Shown: piece by piece, positions 43,867 to 54,385 of the stretch
Layout: every line of letters starts with the position of its first letter
How positions within the stretch are numbered: position 1 is the first letter of the stretch
NCBI RefSeq assembly: GCF_900119825.1
Contig: NZ_FPKR01000016.1
Location: 1 to 64,000 of the forward strand
Direction of reading: 5' to 3'
DNA from: Chitinimonas taiwanensis DSM 18899
Lineage (GTDB): Bacteria > Pseudomonadota > Gammaproteobacteria > Burkholderiales > Chitinimonadaceae
Length of the DNA stretch: 64,000 nucleotides
Notes under the pieces: generated by a model
Seen by the model: only the letters and a program-made list of their open reading frames with translations
What the model was told of the DNA's origin: nothing
Database searches by the model: none
Made by a program: the position numbers and the translations under genes

Positions 43867-44550
43867 TTAAACCTTGGCTAGCTCGGCGCGCATCGCGTCT
43901 ATGGTCGCCTTGTAGTCGGGCGTGTTGTAGATGGCGGAACCGGCCACAAAGGTATCGGCGCCGGCGCGGGCGATCTCGGCGATATTGTCGACCTTGACCC
44001 CGCCGTCGATCTCCAGCCAGATTTCCTTGCCGGTTTTGGCCGTGTAGGCATCGATGCGGCGGCGCGCTTCGCGCAGCTTGTCTAGTGTGGCAGGGATGAA
44101 TTTCTGCCCGCCGAAGCCCGGGTTTACGCTCATCAGCAGAATCATGTCCACCTTGTCCATCACATAGTCGAGATAGGACAGCGGTGTGGCGGGGTTGAAC
44201 ACCAGGCCAGCCTTGCAGCCGTGTTCCTTGATTAGGCCCAGGCTACGGTCGACATGCTCGCTCGCTTCCGGGTGGAAGGTGATGATATTGGCGCCAGCCT
44301 TGGCAAACATCGGGATGATGGCATCGACCGGTTTGACCATCAGATGCACGTCGATCAGCGCATCGGTACAGGGGCGGATGGCCTCGCAGACCAGCGGGCC
44401 GATGGTCAGGTTCGGCACATAGTGATTGTCCATCACATCGAAGTGAATGATGTCGGCGCCCGCCGCGATCACGTTCTGGACTTCCTCGCCCAGCTTGGCG
44501 AAGTTGGCCGACAGGATGGAAGGGGCGATGCGGAAGGTGGGTTGCGCCAT
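43867..44550 (-). CDS. rpe: Ribulose-phosphate 3-epimerase
   Basis: 227 residues from ATG 44550: [20 protein letters not shown]. Motifs: [18 protein letters not shown] (metal His and Asp), [29 protein letters not shown] and [12 protein letters not shown]. Interconverts ribulose- and xylulose-5-phosphate. First gene of the rpe-SDR-gph-trpE run. Confidence 0.96.
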   Translation of the reverse strand: MAQPTFRIAPSILSANFAKLGEEVQNVIAAGADIIHFDVMDNHYVPNLTIGPLVCEAIRPCTDALIDVHLMVKPVDAIIPMFAKAGANIITFHPEASEHVDRSLGLIKEHGCKAGLVFNPATPLSYLDYVMDKVDMILLMSVNPGFGGQKFIPATLDKLREARRRIDAYTAKTGKEIWLEIDGGVKVDNIAEIARAGADTFVAGSAIYNTPDYKATIDAMRAELAKV

Positions 44551-44755
44551 GATGCGGTCTCGGTGGGAAGCAGATGGGCGGATTTTAACGGATTGCGCCC
44601 CCGTGCTGCCGAATGCCTTGCAAGCTGGTGCACGGAATACCATGCTGAGAATCGCTATCTCGGATCACGCATTTATTACCACGATGCCGGGCACGGCTTG
44701 TGGCTGGACATGAATTCGCGTGTAATTCGTCAATTCGGCAAATTATTTAAATGTC

Positions 44756-45139
44756 ATGGGCGAATCCCGCAAGTACGAAATCTCAGTCAGTGTCAGTAGC
44801 CGATTCCTGCCCGAGCAGTCGGATGAGGCGGCCGCCCGCTTTGTGTTCGCCTATCACGTCACCATGGTGAATACCGGCACCGAAGCGGCCCAGTTGCTGA
44901 CCCGCCACTGGCTGATTACCGAGGCAGATGGCAAGGTGCAGGAGGTGCGTGGCCAGGGGGTGGTGGGGGAGCAGCCTACGCTCAAACCTGGTGAGGCTTT
45001 CGAGTACACGAGCGGTGTGGCGCTCGGTTCACCGGTGGGCACCATGCGTGGCAGCTATCACTTCGTGGCCGATAACGGCCTGCCTTTCGATGCCGAGGTC
45101 GCTCAGTTCGTACTGTCGGTGCCGCGCGTCCTGCACTGA
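44756..45139 (+). CDS. apaG: ApaG (Co2+/Mg2+ efflux) family protein
   Basis: 127 residues, the family's normal length. YEISVSVSSRFLPEQSD, then FAYHVTMVNTGTEAAQLLTR, HWLITEADGKVQEVRGQGVV and GTMRGSYHF are characteristic. A fibronectin-like beta fold; exact biochemical role unsettled. Divergent from rpe with a 205-base gap holding no other gene. Confidence 0.95.
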   Translation: MGESRKYEISVSVSSRFLPEQSDEAAARFVFAYHVTMVNTGTEAAQLLTRHWLITEADGKVQEVRGQGVVGEQPTLKPGEAFEYTSGVALGSPVGTMRGSYHFVADNGLPFDAEVAQFVLSVPRVLH

Positions 45140-45173
45140 TTTACGTAGGGGCCGTCCCATTTCGCAGCGAAGC

Positions 45174-45203
45174 AAAAAGCCCGCTTAAGTAGCGGGCTTT
45201 TTG
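45174..45203. terminator. Bidirectional terminator after apaG
   Basis: AAAAAGCCCGCT-TAAGT-AGCGGGCTTTTT, T runs on both strands, serving apaG and the converging gene at 45224. Confidence 0.9.
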
Positions 45204-45223
45204 TTACCTGATTCGTCGGCGCT

Positions 45224-45682
45224 TCAGTGCCAATCGTGTGCGTTGGCCTGATGATCGAGCTGCTCAGCCAATTGGCGGAATCCCGCCAGCAGGCCCAGTG
45301 CCTCGTCAAGATAAGCACCATCACCCTGGCGCAGCAGGCATTCGCGCCAACGGTGGGCTAGGCGGTCGTCCAGATGGCGCGACCAGGAGAAGCGCGGGTC
45401 GAGAAAGATCGCTTCGCTGGCCGGCTGATCGCTGCTACCCACGCCACCGGGCTGCATGCGCCGGATCGAGGCGTGCAGCTGTGGGCAGAGAATCAGATCG
45501 AAGTACAGCCGTTCGAACGCGCTGTCCGGCAGTGACTCGCAATCAGCCAGCTCCACCAGGCGAGCCCGAAAAGCTTCTGGCAGGCCAAGTGGCAAGGGGT
45601 GGGGCAGGCGTTGCTGTGCGGTGCTGAGCGGCAGGCCAAGCAGAGCCTGCAGGGGTGGGTAAAAGCTGATCGCGGCATTCAT
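45224..45682 (-). CDS. Conserved-looking protein of unknown function
   Basis: 152 residues, soluble, Leu- and Arg-rich (PLPLGLPEAFRARLVELADC), with FSWSRHLDDRLAHRWRECLL near the end and a His-rich tail (HQANAHDWH). No family recognised. Codon use is that of a real gene. Downstream of the ArnD-like gene on the same strand by 58 bases. Confidence 0.6.
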   Translation of the reverse strand: MNAAISFYPPLQALLGLPLSTAQQRLPHPLPLGLPEAFRARLVELADCESLPDSAFERLYFDLILCPQLHASIRRMQPGGVGSSDQPASEAIFLDPRFSWSRHLDDRLAHRWRECLLRQGDGAYLDEALGLLAGFRQLAEQLDHQANAHDWH

Positions 45683-45740
45683 GCTGCTTCTCCGGTGCGT
45701 GATGCATCCGATTAAGCAACTAGCAGGCCAAGCTGCTGAA

Positions 45741-46652
45741 TTAATTTGGGAAAGCCGCGCCCTGCACCGTCAGCAAGCCCTGATAGCCCGGCCAGGCCTG
45801 CTGTTGCACGGCATGCCAGGGCAGGGCGTCGCGCTGCTGGAAGCGGTGCAGCTTGCCTAGACTGCTCAGCTCGTGGCCCTGGGCTTGCCAGGCGGCAAAC
45901 AGTTGCGCCAGCAGCGGCAAGCGTTTGCCGCCATCGGCGCTGAGCTGGATGGTGAACACATGCCCGGTCAGCGGCACGCTTTGGGTGAGCTTGAGCAGGT
46001 GTTCAACTGCCCCCTGCTCATCGCACCCCTCGGCGCCAATCAGCTCGGATAGCGTTGGCAGGGTGGTGGGCAGTTGCGCCAGATTGACTGGTTCGCCCTC
46101 CACCACGGCCAGATGCGGGCGGCTGCCACGGCTAGCGCTCAGATAATCAAAGCCCAGCCTTTGCGCAAGCCGGAAGGCCGCCCGGTTGCTGCGCCATTGC
46201 GGCAGGGCCAGGCCCTTAGCGCGCTCGCCAAACAGCTGCTCGAAGGCGAACAGGCCGGCCTTCAGTTCCTCCTCCACCCAGGCCTCGCTGGCGCCGGCGA
46301 TCTCGCGCACCCAGCTCACCCTATCCCAGGCCAACAGGCCGGTCTCGAAGCCGGCTGCTGCAATCGATTGCAATGCCTGCTTGGCCTCTTTGTGCAGCTG
46401 CGGCGCCGGCATTAGCAGGCCATACAGGCGTGCCATGCCCTTGGGGCCGGCCTGCTTGCGATTCAGTTGGCGCTGCAGCTTGCTCTCACCCACCTGGAAC
46501 AGCGGACCACCGCTGCGTGCCGCGCGGTCCGGGCCGAGGTTGATGAAGAAGCTCGCCTCGGCGCCCGTGGTCTGAAGGGCGGTAAGCAGGCTAGGCAGCG
46601 CATGGTGGGCTGCGGCAAGGCTGTCCACCTCGACCCGCAAGGCAAGCAACAT
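45741..46652 (-). CDS. ArnD-like polysaccharide deacetylase fold, probably inactive
   Basis: 303 residues from ATG 46652 with GGGGAG upstream. The match to ArnD runs the whole length: ALRVEVDS (ArnD RIDVDT), ASFFINLGPD, GFETGLLAWDRVSW (ArnD GHEVGLHAWDHHAW), then WRSNRAAF and LPTTLPTLSELIG. ArnD removes formyl from undecaprenyl-phosphate-L-Ara4N. Here both histidines of the metal motif HxxxH are replaced, by Leu107 and Arg111. A pseudo-enzyme or altered binding protein is likely. No other arn genes are nearby. Confidence 0.65.
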   Translation of the reverse strand: MLLALRVEVDSLAAAHHALPSLLTALQTTGAEASFFINLGPDRAARSGGPLFQVGESKLQRQLNRKQAGPKGMARLYGLLMPAPQLHKEAKQALQSIAAAGFETGLLAWDRVSWVREIAGASEAWVEEELKAGLFAFEQLFGERAKGLALPQWRSNRAAFRLAQRLGFDYLSASRGSRPHLAVVEGEPVNLAQLPTTLPTLSELIGAEGCDEQGAVEHLLKLTQSVPLTGHVFTIQLSADGGKRLPLLAQLFAAWQAQGHELSSLGKLHRFQQRDALPWHAVQQQAWPGYQGLLTVQGAAFPN

Positions 46653-46760
46653 GAATGATCTCCCCAAGGAATGGTGGTTTTACGAGGCGCGCTATTGTCC
46701 TTGCTCCGCGCCCGCCCCACAAGCCAGCCGTGCCGGAATGTAAATGGCGTTGCTTATCTT

Positions 46761-46810
46761 TTGACTTATACAACTTGTCTATTTGTACAGTTTTATGTAG
46801 TGTACAAATA
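46761..46810 (+). promoter_or_regulatory. Promoter with perfect inverted repeat before the DUF4397 gene
   Basis: TATTTGTACA (46780-46789) and TGTACAAATA (46801-46810) are exact inverted copies 11 bases apart. TTGACT at 46761, 17 bases, then TGTACA forms a plausible promoter whose -10 lies in the left arm. A regulator bound here would block or replace polymerase. The surrounding 46740-46830 is sharply AT-rich. The rest of the 237-base gap shows nothing else. Confidence 0.55.
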
Positions 46811-46889
46811 CTGAATTAATTGCGGTGCGCAACTTTGTTCAGTGCCGATATCGCTGTAGGTCATTCGCTCAACTGATCAGGAGATAGTC

Positions 46890-48182
46890 ATGAAAAAAGC
46901 TGCTGCATTGCTGGCGCTGCTGGCGCCGGTCTTCTTGCTTTCCGCGTGCAACGATGACGACGATCCGCCGCCCGAGGCCAAGGCCTATGTGCGCGTTGTC
47001 CATGCTTCGCCGGATGCGCCAGCGGTAGATGTGACGCTGGATGGTGCTGCTGTGGTCAGTGGGGCGGCTTTCAAAGCGGCAACCGGCTTTGCGACAACAA
47101 CGGCTGGCGCGCATGCGATCAAGGTCAATGTGGCGGGCAGTGCCACAACCGTTCTCAGTGCGAATCCAACGCTGACGAAGGATCGCTACTACACGGTATT
47201 TGCAGCGAACAAAGGGGCGAGCCTCGAGCCATTGGTGGTCGAGGAGGATGGCGTGGCACCCACTGCCGGTAATATCAAGCTGCGTGTCGTGCATGCGGCA
47301 CCGTCGGCGCCGAATGTGGATGTGTATGTGACCGCGCCTGGCGCCGCACTGGGCACGGCGACGCTGAGCAATGTCGCCTTCAAGGGCGTATCCGATGCCC
47401 TGCAGGTGCCGGCCGGTGACTATCGTGTTCGGGTGACGCCGACAGGCAGCAGCACCGTTGTATATGACTCGGGAACCTTGAGTCTGGCTGCGGGTGCCAA
47501 TCTAGTGGCTGCGGCCGTGGATGCCAGCACGGGCAATTCCCCGGTGTCGCTGCTGGTGCTGACCCGCGATGCGGCCGCGCCGGTGTTCGAAGTGAGTGAC
47601 AAGCAGGCCAAGGTGCGCGCGGTGCATGCCTCGCCCGATGCGCCGGCGGTAGATATCCTGGTCGATGATGCCGAAGTGGCTGGCGATGTGAGTTTCCCGG
47701 CCGATACCGGCTATCTCAGCCTGCTGGCCAAGACCTACAACTTCAAGGTGAATGCCGCTAACACTGCCACCTCGGTCATTGATGCGGACGTCCCGCTGGA
47801 AGCCGGCAAGCGTTACAGCGTGATTGCGGCCAATCTGCTGGCCAGCATCGAGCCTCTGGTCTTGGATGACACGACCGCGACCCCGGCTGCCGGCAAGGCC
47901 AAGCTGCGCATCGTGCACCTGTCGCCGGATGCTGGCCTGGTTGATGTGTTGGCCAATGATGCGGAACTGGCTGGCGATGTGGCCTTCAAGGACGCAACGG
48001 GTTATCTGGAAGTGGATGCCGGCGACTATGCGGTGAAGGTGAATGCGGCGGGTACGGCGACCACGGCCATCTCGGGCAATGTTACCCTGCTGTCGGGCAA
48101 GATCTATAGCGTGTATGCCGTGGGCAGTGCAGCGGGCGGCGCAACGAACCCGCTAGATCTGAAGGTGCTGACCGATAACTGA
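46890..48182 (+). CDS. Lipoprotein with four DUF4397 repeats
   Basis: 430 residues, AGGAGATAGTC before ATG. Signal MKKAAALLALLAPVFLLSAC, lipobox LSAC, then an acidic stretch NDDDDPPPE. Four tandem domains begin with YVRVVHASPDAPAVDV, LRVVHAAPSAPNVDVY, VRAVHASPDAPAVDIL and LRIVHLSPDAGLVDVL near residues 33, 129, 242 and 345. Each has a VNAAGTAT-like and a YSVYA-like strand. The DUF4397 fold is an exported beta-sandwich of unknown function; surface adhesion or polymer binding is possible. Confidence 0.88.
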   Translation: MKKAAALLALLAPVFLLSACNDDDDPPPEAKAYVRVVHASPDAPAVDVTLDGAAVVSGAAFKAATGFATTTAGAHAIKVNVAGSATTVLSANPTLTKDRYYTVFAANKGASLEPLVVEEDGVAPTAGNIKLRVVHAAPSAPNVDVYVTAPGAALGTATLSNVAFKGVSDALQVPAGDYRVRVTPTGSSTVVYDSGTLSLAAGANLVAAAVDASTGNSPVSLLVLTRDAAAPVFEVSDKQAKVRAVHASPDAPAVDILVDDAEVAGDVSFPADTGYLSLLAKTYNFKVNAANTATSVIDADVPLEAGKRYSVIAANLLASIEPLVLDDTTATPAAGKAKLRIVHLSPDAGLVDVLANDAELAGDVAFKDATGYLEVDAGDYAVKVNAAGTATTAISGNVTLLSGKIYSVYAVGSAAGGATNPLDLKVLTDN

Positions 48183-48202
48183 GTTGGTACGTCGATGTTG
48201 GC

Positions 48203-48230
48203 AAACAGGCTCGCCTTGGCGAGCCTGTTT
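48203..48230 (+). terminator. Terminator of the DUF4397 gene
   Basis: AAACAGGCTCGCC-TT-GGCGAGCCTGTTT then GTTTTC; ends 5 bases before the converging smr gene's stop. Confidence 0.85.
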
Positions 48231-48234
48231 GTTT

Positions 48235-48867
48235 TCAGGACTTGGGGCCGCGCAGCAGAATCAGCAAGGCGCCGGCGCCACCTGCTTGTTCTTCCGGCTC
48301 GCAGAAAGCCTGCACCTCGTCGCGTTGCACCAGCCAGTTGCGCAACTTGTGCTTAAGCACCGGCTCGCCTTGCCGCGAGCCCAGGCCCTTGCCATGCACG
48401 ATGCGCACGCAGCGCCGCCGGGTATTCACACAACGAAGGATAAAGCTGCCGACCGCTGCGCGCGCGGCATCGCTATCCATGCCGTGCAGATCGAGCTCGC
48501 CCTGGATGGGCCAGTGGCCGCGTCTGAGTTTGCGCAGGGTATCGAGCTTCTGGCCGCTGCGTACGAATAGCTTGGCTGTGTCGCCACTCTGTCCATCCCA
48601 AGGCCAGAAATCGCTCATGAAATCCTGCCTGTCCTGCTCGCTGATATCTGGCTGCTTGAGTGGCCAAGGCGGAGTAGGCTTGCCTGGATGCGGGTAGGGC
48701 AGGGCGCGCTGCAGCGGCGTGACGTCGCGCATCGCCTCGCGCAGCAGCTGTTGCTCGTCGGGTGCCGGCTTGGTCTTGCTGGGTGTGCGGCTCGCGCTGG
48801 CAGGAATGGCGCGGGCTTTGATCAGCGGCTTGAGCAAGCTGGCAAGATGGGTTTTCGGGCGCGACAT
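48235..48867 (-). CDS. Smr domain protein
   Basis: 210 residues. A charged N-terminal region, then the Smr domain from about 120: LDLHGMDSDAARAAVGSFIL and RIVHGKGLGSRQGEPVLKHK, followed by FCEPEEQAGGAGALLILL. LDxHG and the HGxG loop mark the MutS2/Smr nuclease fold. E. coli SmrB is a ribosome-collision endonuclease of similar layout; equivalence is likely but not proven. Confidence 0.9.
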   Translation of the reverse strand: MSRPKTHLASLLKPLIKARAIPASASRTPSKTKPAPDEQQLLREAMRDVTPLQRALPYPHPGKPTPPWPLKQPDISEQDRQDFMSDFWPWDGQSGDTAKLFVRSGQKLDTLRKLRRGHWPIQGELDLHGMDSDAARAAVGSFILRCVNTRRRCVRIVHGKGLGSRQGEPVLKHKLRNWLVQRDEVQAFCEPEEQAGGAGALLILLRGPKS

Positions 48868-48890
48868 GGCGATGACGAAAGGCGTGGACG

Positions 48891-48924
48891 GAAAAACAAA
48901 AACGGCATACCGGAGTATGCCGTT
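48891..48924 (-). terminator. Terminator after trxB
   Basis: Minus strand AACGGCATAC-TCCG-GTATGCCGTT followed by TTTGTTTTTC, 30 bases after the trxB stop. Confidence 0.88.
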
Positions 48925-48954
48925 GATTTACTGCAGTCAGTCGGACCGGCCTAT

Positions 48955-50310
<1,356 letters not shown>

Positions 50311-51033
50311 ATGTCCGTTAGCATGCGCGAAATGCTGGAAGCCGGTGTTCACTTCGGCCACCAAACCCGTTACTGGAACCCGAAGATGGCCCCGTTCATC
50401 TTCGGTCATCGCAACAAGATCCACATCATCAACCTGGAAAAGTCCCTGCCGATGTTCGAGCAGGCACTGACCTATGTTCGTCGTCTGACCGCCAACAAGG
50501 GCAGCGTGCTGTTCGTTGGTACTAAGCGTCAGGCTCGCGAGATCGTCCAGGAAGAAGCCCTGCGCGCTGGCGCACCGTTTGTTGATCACCGCTGGCTGGG
50601 TGGCATGCTGACCAACTACAAGACGGTCAAGCAATCGATCAAGCGTTTGAACGACCTGCAAGCCACGCTGGCTGATGCCAACAATGGCCTGTCCAAGAAA
50701 GAAACCCTGATGCTGAGCCGCGAAGTCGAGAAGCTCGAGCGCTCGCTGGGTGGTATCAAGGATATGAACGGCCTGCCGGACGCTATCTTCGTGGTCGACG
50801 TTGGCTATCAGAAGGGCACCATCGTTGAAGCCAAGAAGCTGGGCATTCCGGTCATTGGCGTGGTGGATACCAACAACTCGCCGGAAGGCATCGACTACGT
50901 GATCCCGGGTAACGATGACTCGGCACGTGCGATCCGTCTGTACGCTCGTGGTGTGGCTGATGCCATCCTCGAAGGCCGTGCCCAGGCTATCCAGGAAATC
51001 GTTGCTGCCGCTGCTGCTGCCCAAGCTGCTTAA
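50311..51033 (+). CDS. rpsB: 30S ribosomal protein S2
   Basis: 240 residues from ATG 50311 with GGAG. Opens [20 protein letters not shown]; contains [34 protein letters not shown] and [20 protein letters not shown]. First gene of the conserved rpsB-tsf-pyrH-frr block. Confidence 0.98.
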   Translation: MSVSMREMLEAGVHFGHQTRYWNPKMAPFIFGHRNKIHIINLEKSLPMFEQALTYVRRLTANKGSVLFVGTKRQAREIVQEEALRAGAPFVDHRWLGGMLTNYKTVKQSIKRLNDLQATLADANNGLSKKETLMLSREVEKLERSLGGIKDMNGLPDAIFVVDVGYQKGTIVEAKKLGIPVIGVVDTNNSPEGIDYVIPGNDDSARAIRLYARGVADAILEGRAQAIQEIVAAAAAAQAA

Positions 51034-51056
51034 TACGGCTGCAATCTGATTTTCCG

Positions 51057-51080
51057 AAAAAGGGGCGCAAGCCCCTTTTT
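51057..51080 (+). terminator. Terminator between rpsB and tsf
   Basis: AAAAAGGGGC-GCAA-GCCCCTTTTTC. Probably partial, lowering tsf relative to rpsB; tsf starts 39 bases on. Confidence 0.8.
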
Positions 51081-51119
51081 CTTAGTCTTTACCGAATTTA
51101 CTGATCAAGGAGTACCAAG

Positions 51120-51992
51120 ATGGCTGAAATCACTGCAAAGATGGTTGGCGAGCTGCGCGAAATGACCGGCCTGGGCATGATGGATTGCAAGAAGGCCCTG
51201 GTTGAAGCAAATGGCGATCTGAAGGCGGCTGAAGAAGCACTGCGCATCAAGTCGGGTAACAAGGCTTCCAAGGTGGCTGGCCGTACCGCCGCTGAAGGTA
51301 CCGTGGCTGCCTTCGTCAAGGGTGGTGTTGGCGCCCTGGCGGAAATCAACTGCGAAACCGACTTCGTGGGCAAGGACGCTGGCTTCCTGGCTTTCGCTGC
51401 TGCCGCTGCCGAAGCCATCGTGACCGGCAATCCGGCCGATGTGGAAGCACTGGGCAATGTGAAGACTGCTTCCGGCGAAACCGTGGAAGAGCTGCGCAAG
51501 GCCATCATCGCCAAGCTGGGCGAGAACATCAACGTGCGTCGCTTCACCCGCATCGAAACCGACGGCCTGCTGGCTACCTATCTGCACGGCTCCAAGATTG
51601 GTGTGGTGGTGGATCTGGTTGGTGGCAATGAGGCACTGGGCAAGGATATCGCCATGCACATCGCCGCTTGCAAGCCGAAGTCGCTGGATGCCTCGGGCGT
51701 GGATGCCGAGCTGATCGCCACCGAGCGTCGCGTGGCCATCGAGCGTGCCAAGGAAGCCGGTAAGCCGGAAGCCATGTGGGACAAGATTGCCGAAGGCACC
51801 GTGCAGAAGTTCCTGAAGGAAGTGACCCTGCTGAGCCAGCCTTTCGTCAAGGATGACAAGCAGACCATCGAACAGCTGCTGAAGGCCAATGGCGCCAGCA
51901 TCAAGTCCTTCACCATGTATGTGGTGGGCGAAGGCATTGAGAAGAAGGTTGTCGACTTCGCTGCTGAAGTGGCTGCTGCTGCCAAGGTTTAA
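51120..51992 (+). CDS. tsf: Translation elongation factor Ts
   Basis: 290 residues, AAGGAG upstream. [20 protein letters not shown] then [13 protein letters not shown] is the invariant start, and the core has [15 protein letters not shown]. Exchanges GDP for GTP on EF-Tu. Confidence 0.98.
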   Translation: MAEITAKMVGELREMTGLGMMDCKKALVEANGDLKAAEEALRIKSGNKASKVAGRTAAEGTVAAFVKGGVGALAEINCETDFVGKDAGFLAFAAAAAEAIVTGNPADVEALGNVKTASGETVEELRKAIIAKLGENINVRRFTRIETDGLLATYLHGSKIGVVVDLVGGNEALGKDIAMHIAACKPKSLDASGVDAELIATERRVAIERAKEAGKPEAMWDKIAEGTVQKFLKEVTLLSQPFVKDDKQTIEQLLKANGASIKSFTMYVVGEGIEKKVVDFAAEVAAAAKV

Positions 51993-52012
51993 GTTGTACC
52001 CGTTGTAAAAGG

Positions 52013-52045
52013 CAACCGTCCGGGGCGACCCGGGCGGTTGTTTTG
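52013..52045 (+). terminator. Terminator after tsf
   Basis: CAACCGTCCGGG-GCGA-CCCGGGCGGTTG then TTTTG. Confidence 0.85.
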
Positions 52046-52150
52046 CAAGTAAGGGTCGGAAATGCACCGACCCAGGTCTGGAAAGGCCGAACTTTTCCAG
52101 GCTGTGCTGCTACAAAGAAGCTGTTTTCTACCCATATATAAGGTGATTCC

Positions 52151-52870
52151 ATGAGCCAGACCCCCATCTACAAACGCATCCTCCTCAAACTCTCGGGTGA
52201 AGCGCTGATGGGCGAGGATAGTTATGGGATCAACCGCGCGACCGTCGAGCGCATCGTGGCCGAGGTCAAGGAAGTGGCCGAGTTGGGTGTGCAGATTGCA
52301 GTCGTGATTGGCGGCGGCAATATCTTCCGTGGTGTGGCGCCGGCTGCGGCCGGGATGGATCGTGCTACGGCCGACTATATGGGCATGCTGGCCACCGTGA
52401 TGAATGCGATGGCGCTGCAGGATGCGATGCGCCAGCAAGGTCTGGTCAGCCGCGTGCAGTCGGCGCTGACCATCCAGCAGGTCGCCGAGCCCTATATCCG
52501 CCCGAAGGCCATCCAGTACCTCGAAGAGGGCAAGGTAGTGATCTTCGGTGCCGGTACCGGTAACCCATTCTTCACCACCGATACGGCCGCTGCCTTGCGC
52601 GGCATGGAAATGAACGCCGACATCGTGATGAAGGCCACCAAGGTGGATGGCGTGTACACCGATGATCCGAAGAAGAACCCGGATGCGGTGCGCTACTCCA
52701 AGCTGACCTTCGACGAGGCGATCAGCAAGAATTTGAAGGTAATGGATGCGACCGCCCTGGCGCTGTGCCGCGATCAGAACATGAATATCCGTGTGTTCAG
52801 CATCTTCAAGGCGGGTGCGCTCAAGCGCGTGGTACTCGGCGAAGACGAGGGTACGCTGGTACACTGCTGA
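52151..52870 (+). CDS. pyrH: UMP kinase
   Basis: 239 residues. [50 protein letters not shown] and [19 protein letters not shown] are all PyrH signatures. Phosphorylates UMP to UDP. Follows its own weak ribosome-binding site after a 158-base gap containing the tsf terminator. Confidence 0.98.
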   Translation: MSQTPIYKRILLKLSGEALMGEDSYGINRATVERIVAEVKEVAELGVQIAVVIGGGNIFRGVAPAAAGMDRATADYMGMLATVMNAMALQDAMRQQGLVSRVQSALTIQQVAEPYIRPKAIQYLEEGKVVIFGAGTGNPFFTTDTAAALRGMEMNADIVMKATKVDGVYTDDPKKNPDAVRYSKLTFDEAISKNLKVMDATALALCRDQNMNIRVFSIFKAGALKRVVLGEDEGTLVHC

Positions 52871-52991
52871 GCTTGCCGCCCGGCGTCGACGCTTTTCTGA
52901 GTCGGCTAGAGCGGTGTGCTTGCGCCCTTGCTGATGACAGCAAGGCGGCGTGCCACGGCGGATAGCGGTGGCGTGCCTGAAAAAATTTCGC

Positions 52992-53017
52992 GCGGACTCC
53001 CAAGGTGTCCGCGTTTT
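52992..53017 (+). terminator. Terminator between pyrH and frr
   Basis: GCGGAC, 9-base loop, GTCCGC, then GTTTTC. The 182-base gap holds nothing else I can support. Confidence 0.65.
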
Positions 53018-53052
53018 CATATCTGAATTGAATTAATGCAGGAGCGAGAGCG

Positions 53053-53610
53053 ATGATCGCCGACGTGAAAAAGAACGCCGAACAGAAAATGCTGAAATCG
53101 GTGGAAAACCTGAAGGCCAACTTGGCCAAAGTCCGTACTGGCCGTGCCCATGCCGGTCTGCTTGACCATGTGATGGTCGATTACTACGGCAACCCGACCC
53201 CGATCAACCAAGTGGCCAGCGTGGGCCTGATGGATGCGCGCACCCTATCGGTGTCGCCGTTCGAAAAGAAGATGGCAGCTGCCATCGAAAAGGCAATCCG
53301 CGATTCCGACCTCGGTCTGAACCCCGCCTCGATGGGTGATGTGGTGCGTGTGCCGATGCCGGCGTTGACCGAAGAGCGCCGTAAGGACCTGATCAAGGTG
53401 GTGCGTGGCGAAGCCGAAGATAGCCGCGTGGCAGTGCGCAATGTGCGTCGCGATGCGAATGAGCAGCTGAAGAAGGGCGTGAAGGACAAGCTGGTGTCGG
53501 AGGATGAGGAGCGCCGCGCATCCGACGATATCCAGAAGCTGACTGACAAGGCGATTGCCGAGATCGACAAGCAGCTGGCCGATAAAGAAAAAGAACTGCT
53601 GACGGTGTAA
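53053..53610 (+). CDS. frr: Ribosome recycling factor
   Basis: 185 residues, the family length. [20 protein letters not shown], then [23 protein letters not shown] and [20 protein letters not shown]. With EF-G splits ribosomes after termination. GGAG upstream of ATG. Confidence 0.98.
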   Translation: MIADVKKNAEQKMLKSVENLKANLAKVRTGRAHAGLLDHVMVDYYGNPTPINQVASVGLMDARTLSVSPFEKKMAAAIEKAIRDSDLGLNPASMGDVVRVPMPALTEERRKDLIKVVRGEAEDSRVAVRNVRRDANEQLKKGVKDKLVSEDEERRASDDIQKLTDKAIAEIDKQLADKEKELLTV

Positions 53611-53623
53611 GCGGAAAACCGTC

Positions 53624-54385
53624 GTGGCTCTGTTCAAAAGTTCTACCCAGGCTGTGCCTGAAGTGGCCTGCGTGCCGCGCCATATCGCCATGATCATGGA
53701 TGGCAACGGGCGCTGGGCCAAGAAGCGTTTTCTGCCACGTGTGGCCGGGCACAAGCAGGGGGTGGAAACCCTGCGCGAAATGGTCAAGGCCTGCGATGAG
53801 CTGGGGGTGGAGTTCCTGACCCTGTTCGCTTTCTCCAGTGAAAACTGGCGCCGGCCGCAGGAGGAGGTGTCCTTCCTGATGGGCTTGTTCCTTACCGTGC
53901 TCGAGCGTGAGGTCAACAAGCTCGACAAGAAGGGCATTCGCCTCAAGCTGATCGGTCGGCGCGATCGTTTCGCGCCGGAGATCGTGCGTATGATCGAAGC
54001 GGCCGAGGCGCGTACTGCAGCCAATACCGGTCTGACGCTGACCATTGCCGCTGACTACGGCGGTCGTTGGGATGTGTTGCAGGCTACCCAGGCCCTGCTG
54101 CGCGCGCGGCCCGATTTCGCCACTGGTACGGTGGATGAGGATGCACTGACGCCCTATCTGGCTATGTCCTATGCGCCGGAGCCCGATCTCTTCGTGCGCA
54201 CCGGCGGCGAGGCGCGCATCTCCAACTTCCTGCTCTGGCAGCTCGCCTATACCGAGCTGTACTTCACCGATGTGTTCTGGCCCGACTTCGATCGTGCCCA
54301 GCTGCAGATCGCCATCGACTCCTACCGCCAACGCGAACGTCGCTTTGGCCGTACCAGTGAGCAGCTCAAGGAAAGCGCATGCTGA
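53624..54385 (+). CDS. uppS: Undecaprenyl diphosphate synthase
   Basis: 253 residues from GTG 53624. HIAMIMDGNGRWAKKR (catalytic Asp), AGHKQGVETLREMVKAC, LFAFSSENWRRP, and C-terminal DLFVRTGGEARISNFLLWQL with AYTELYFTD. Makes the C55 carrier for peptidoglycan. Start lies 13 bases after frr; overlaps cdsA. Confidence 0.97.
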   Translation: MALFKSSTQAVPEVACVPRHIAMIMDGNGRWAKKRFLPRVAGHKQGVETLREMVKACDELGVEFLTLFAFSSENWRRPQEEVSFLMGLFLTVLEREVNKLDKKGIRLKLIGRRDRFAPEIVRMIEAAEARTAANTGLTLTIAADYGGRWDVLQATQALLRARPDFATGTVDEDALTPYLAMSYAPEPDLFVRTGGEARISNFLLWQLAYTELYFTDVFWPDFDRAQLQIAIDSYRQRERRFGRTSEQLKESAC

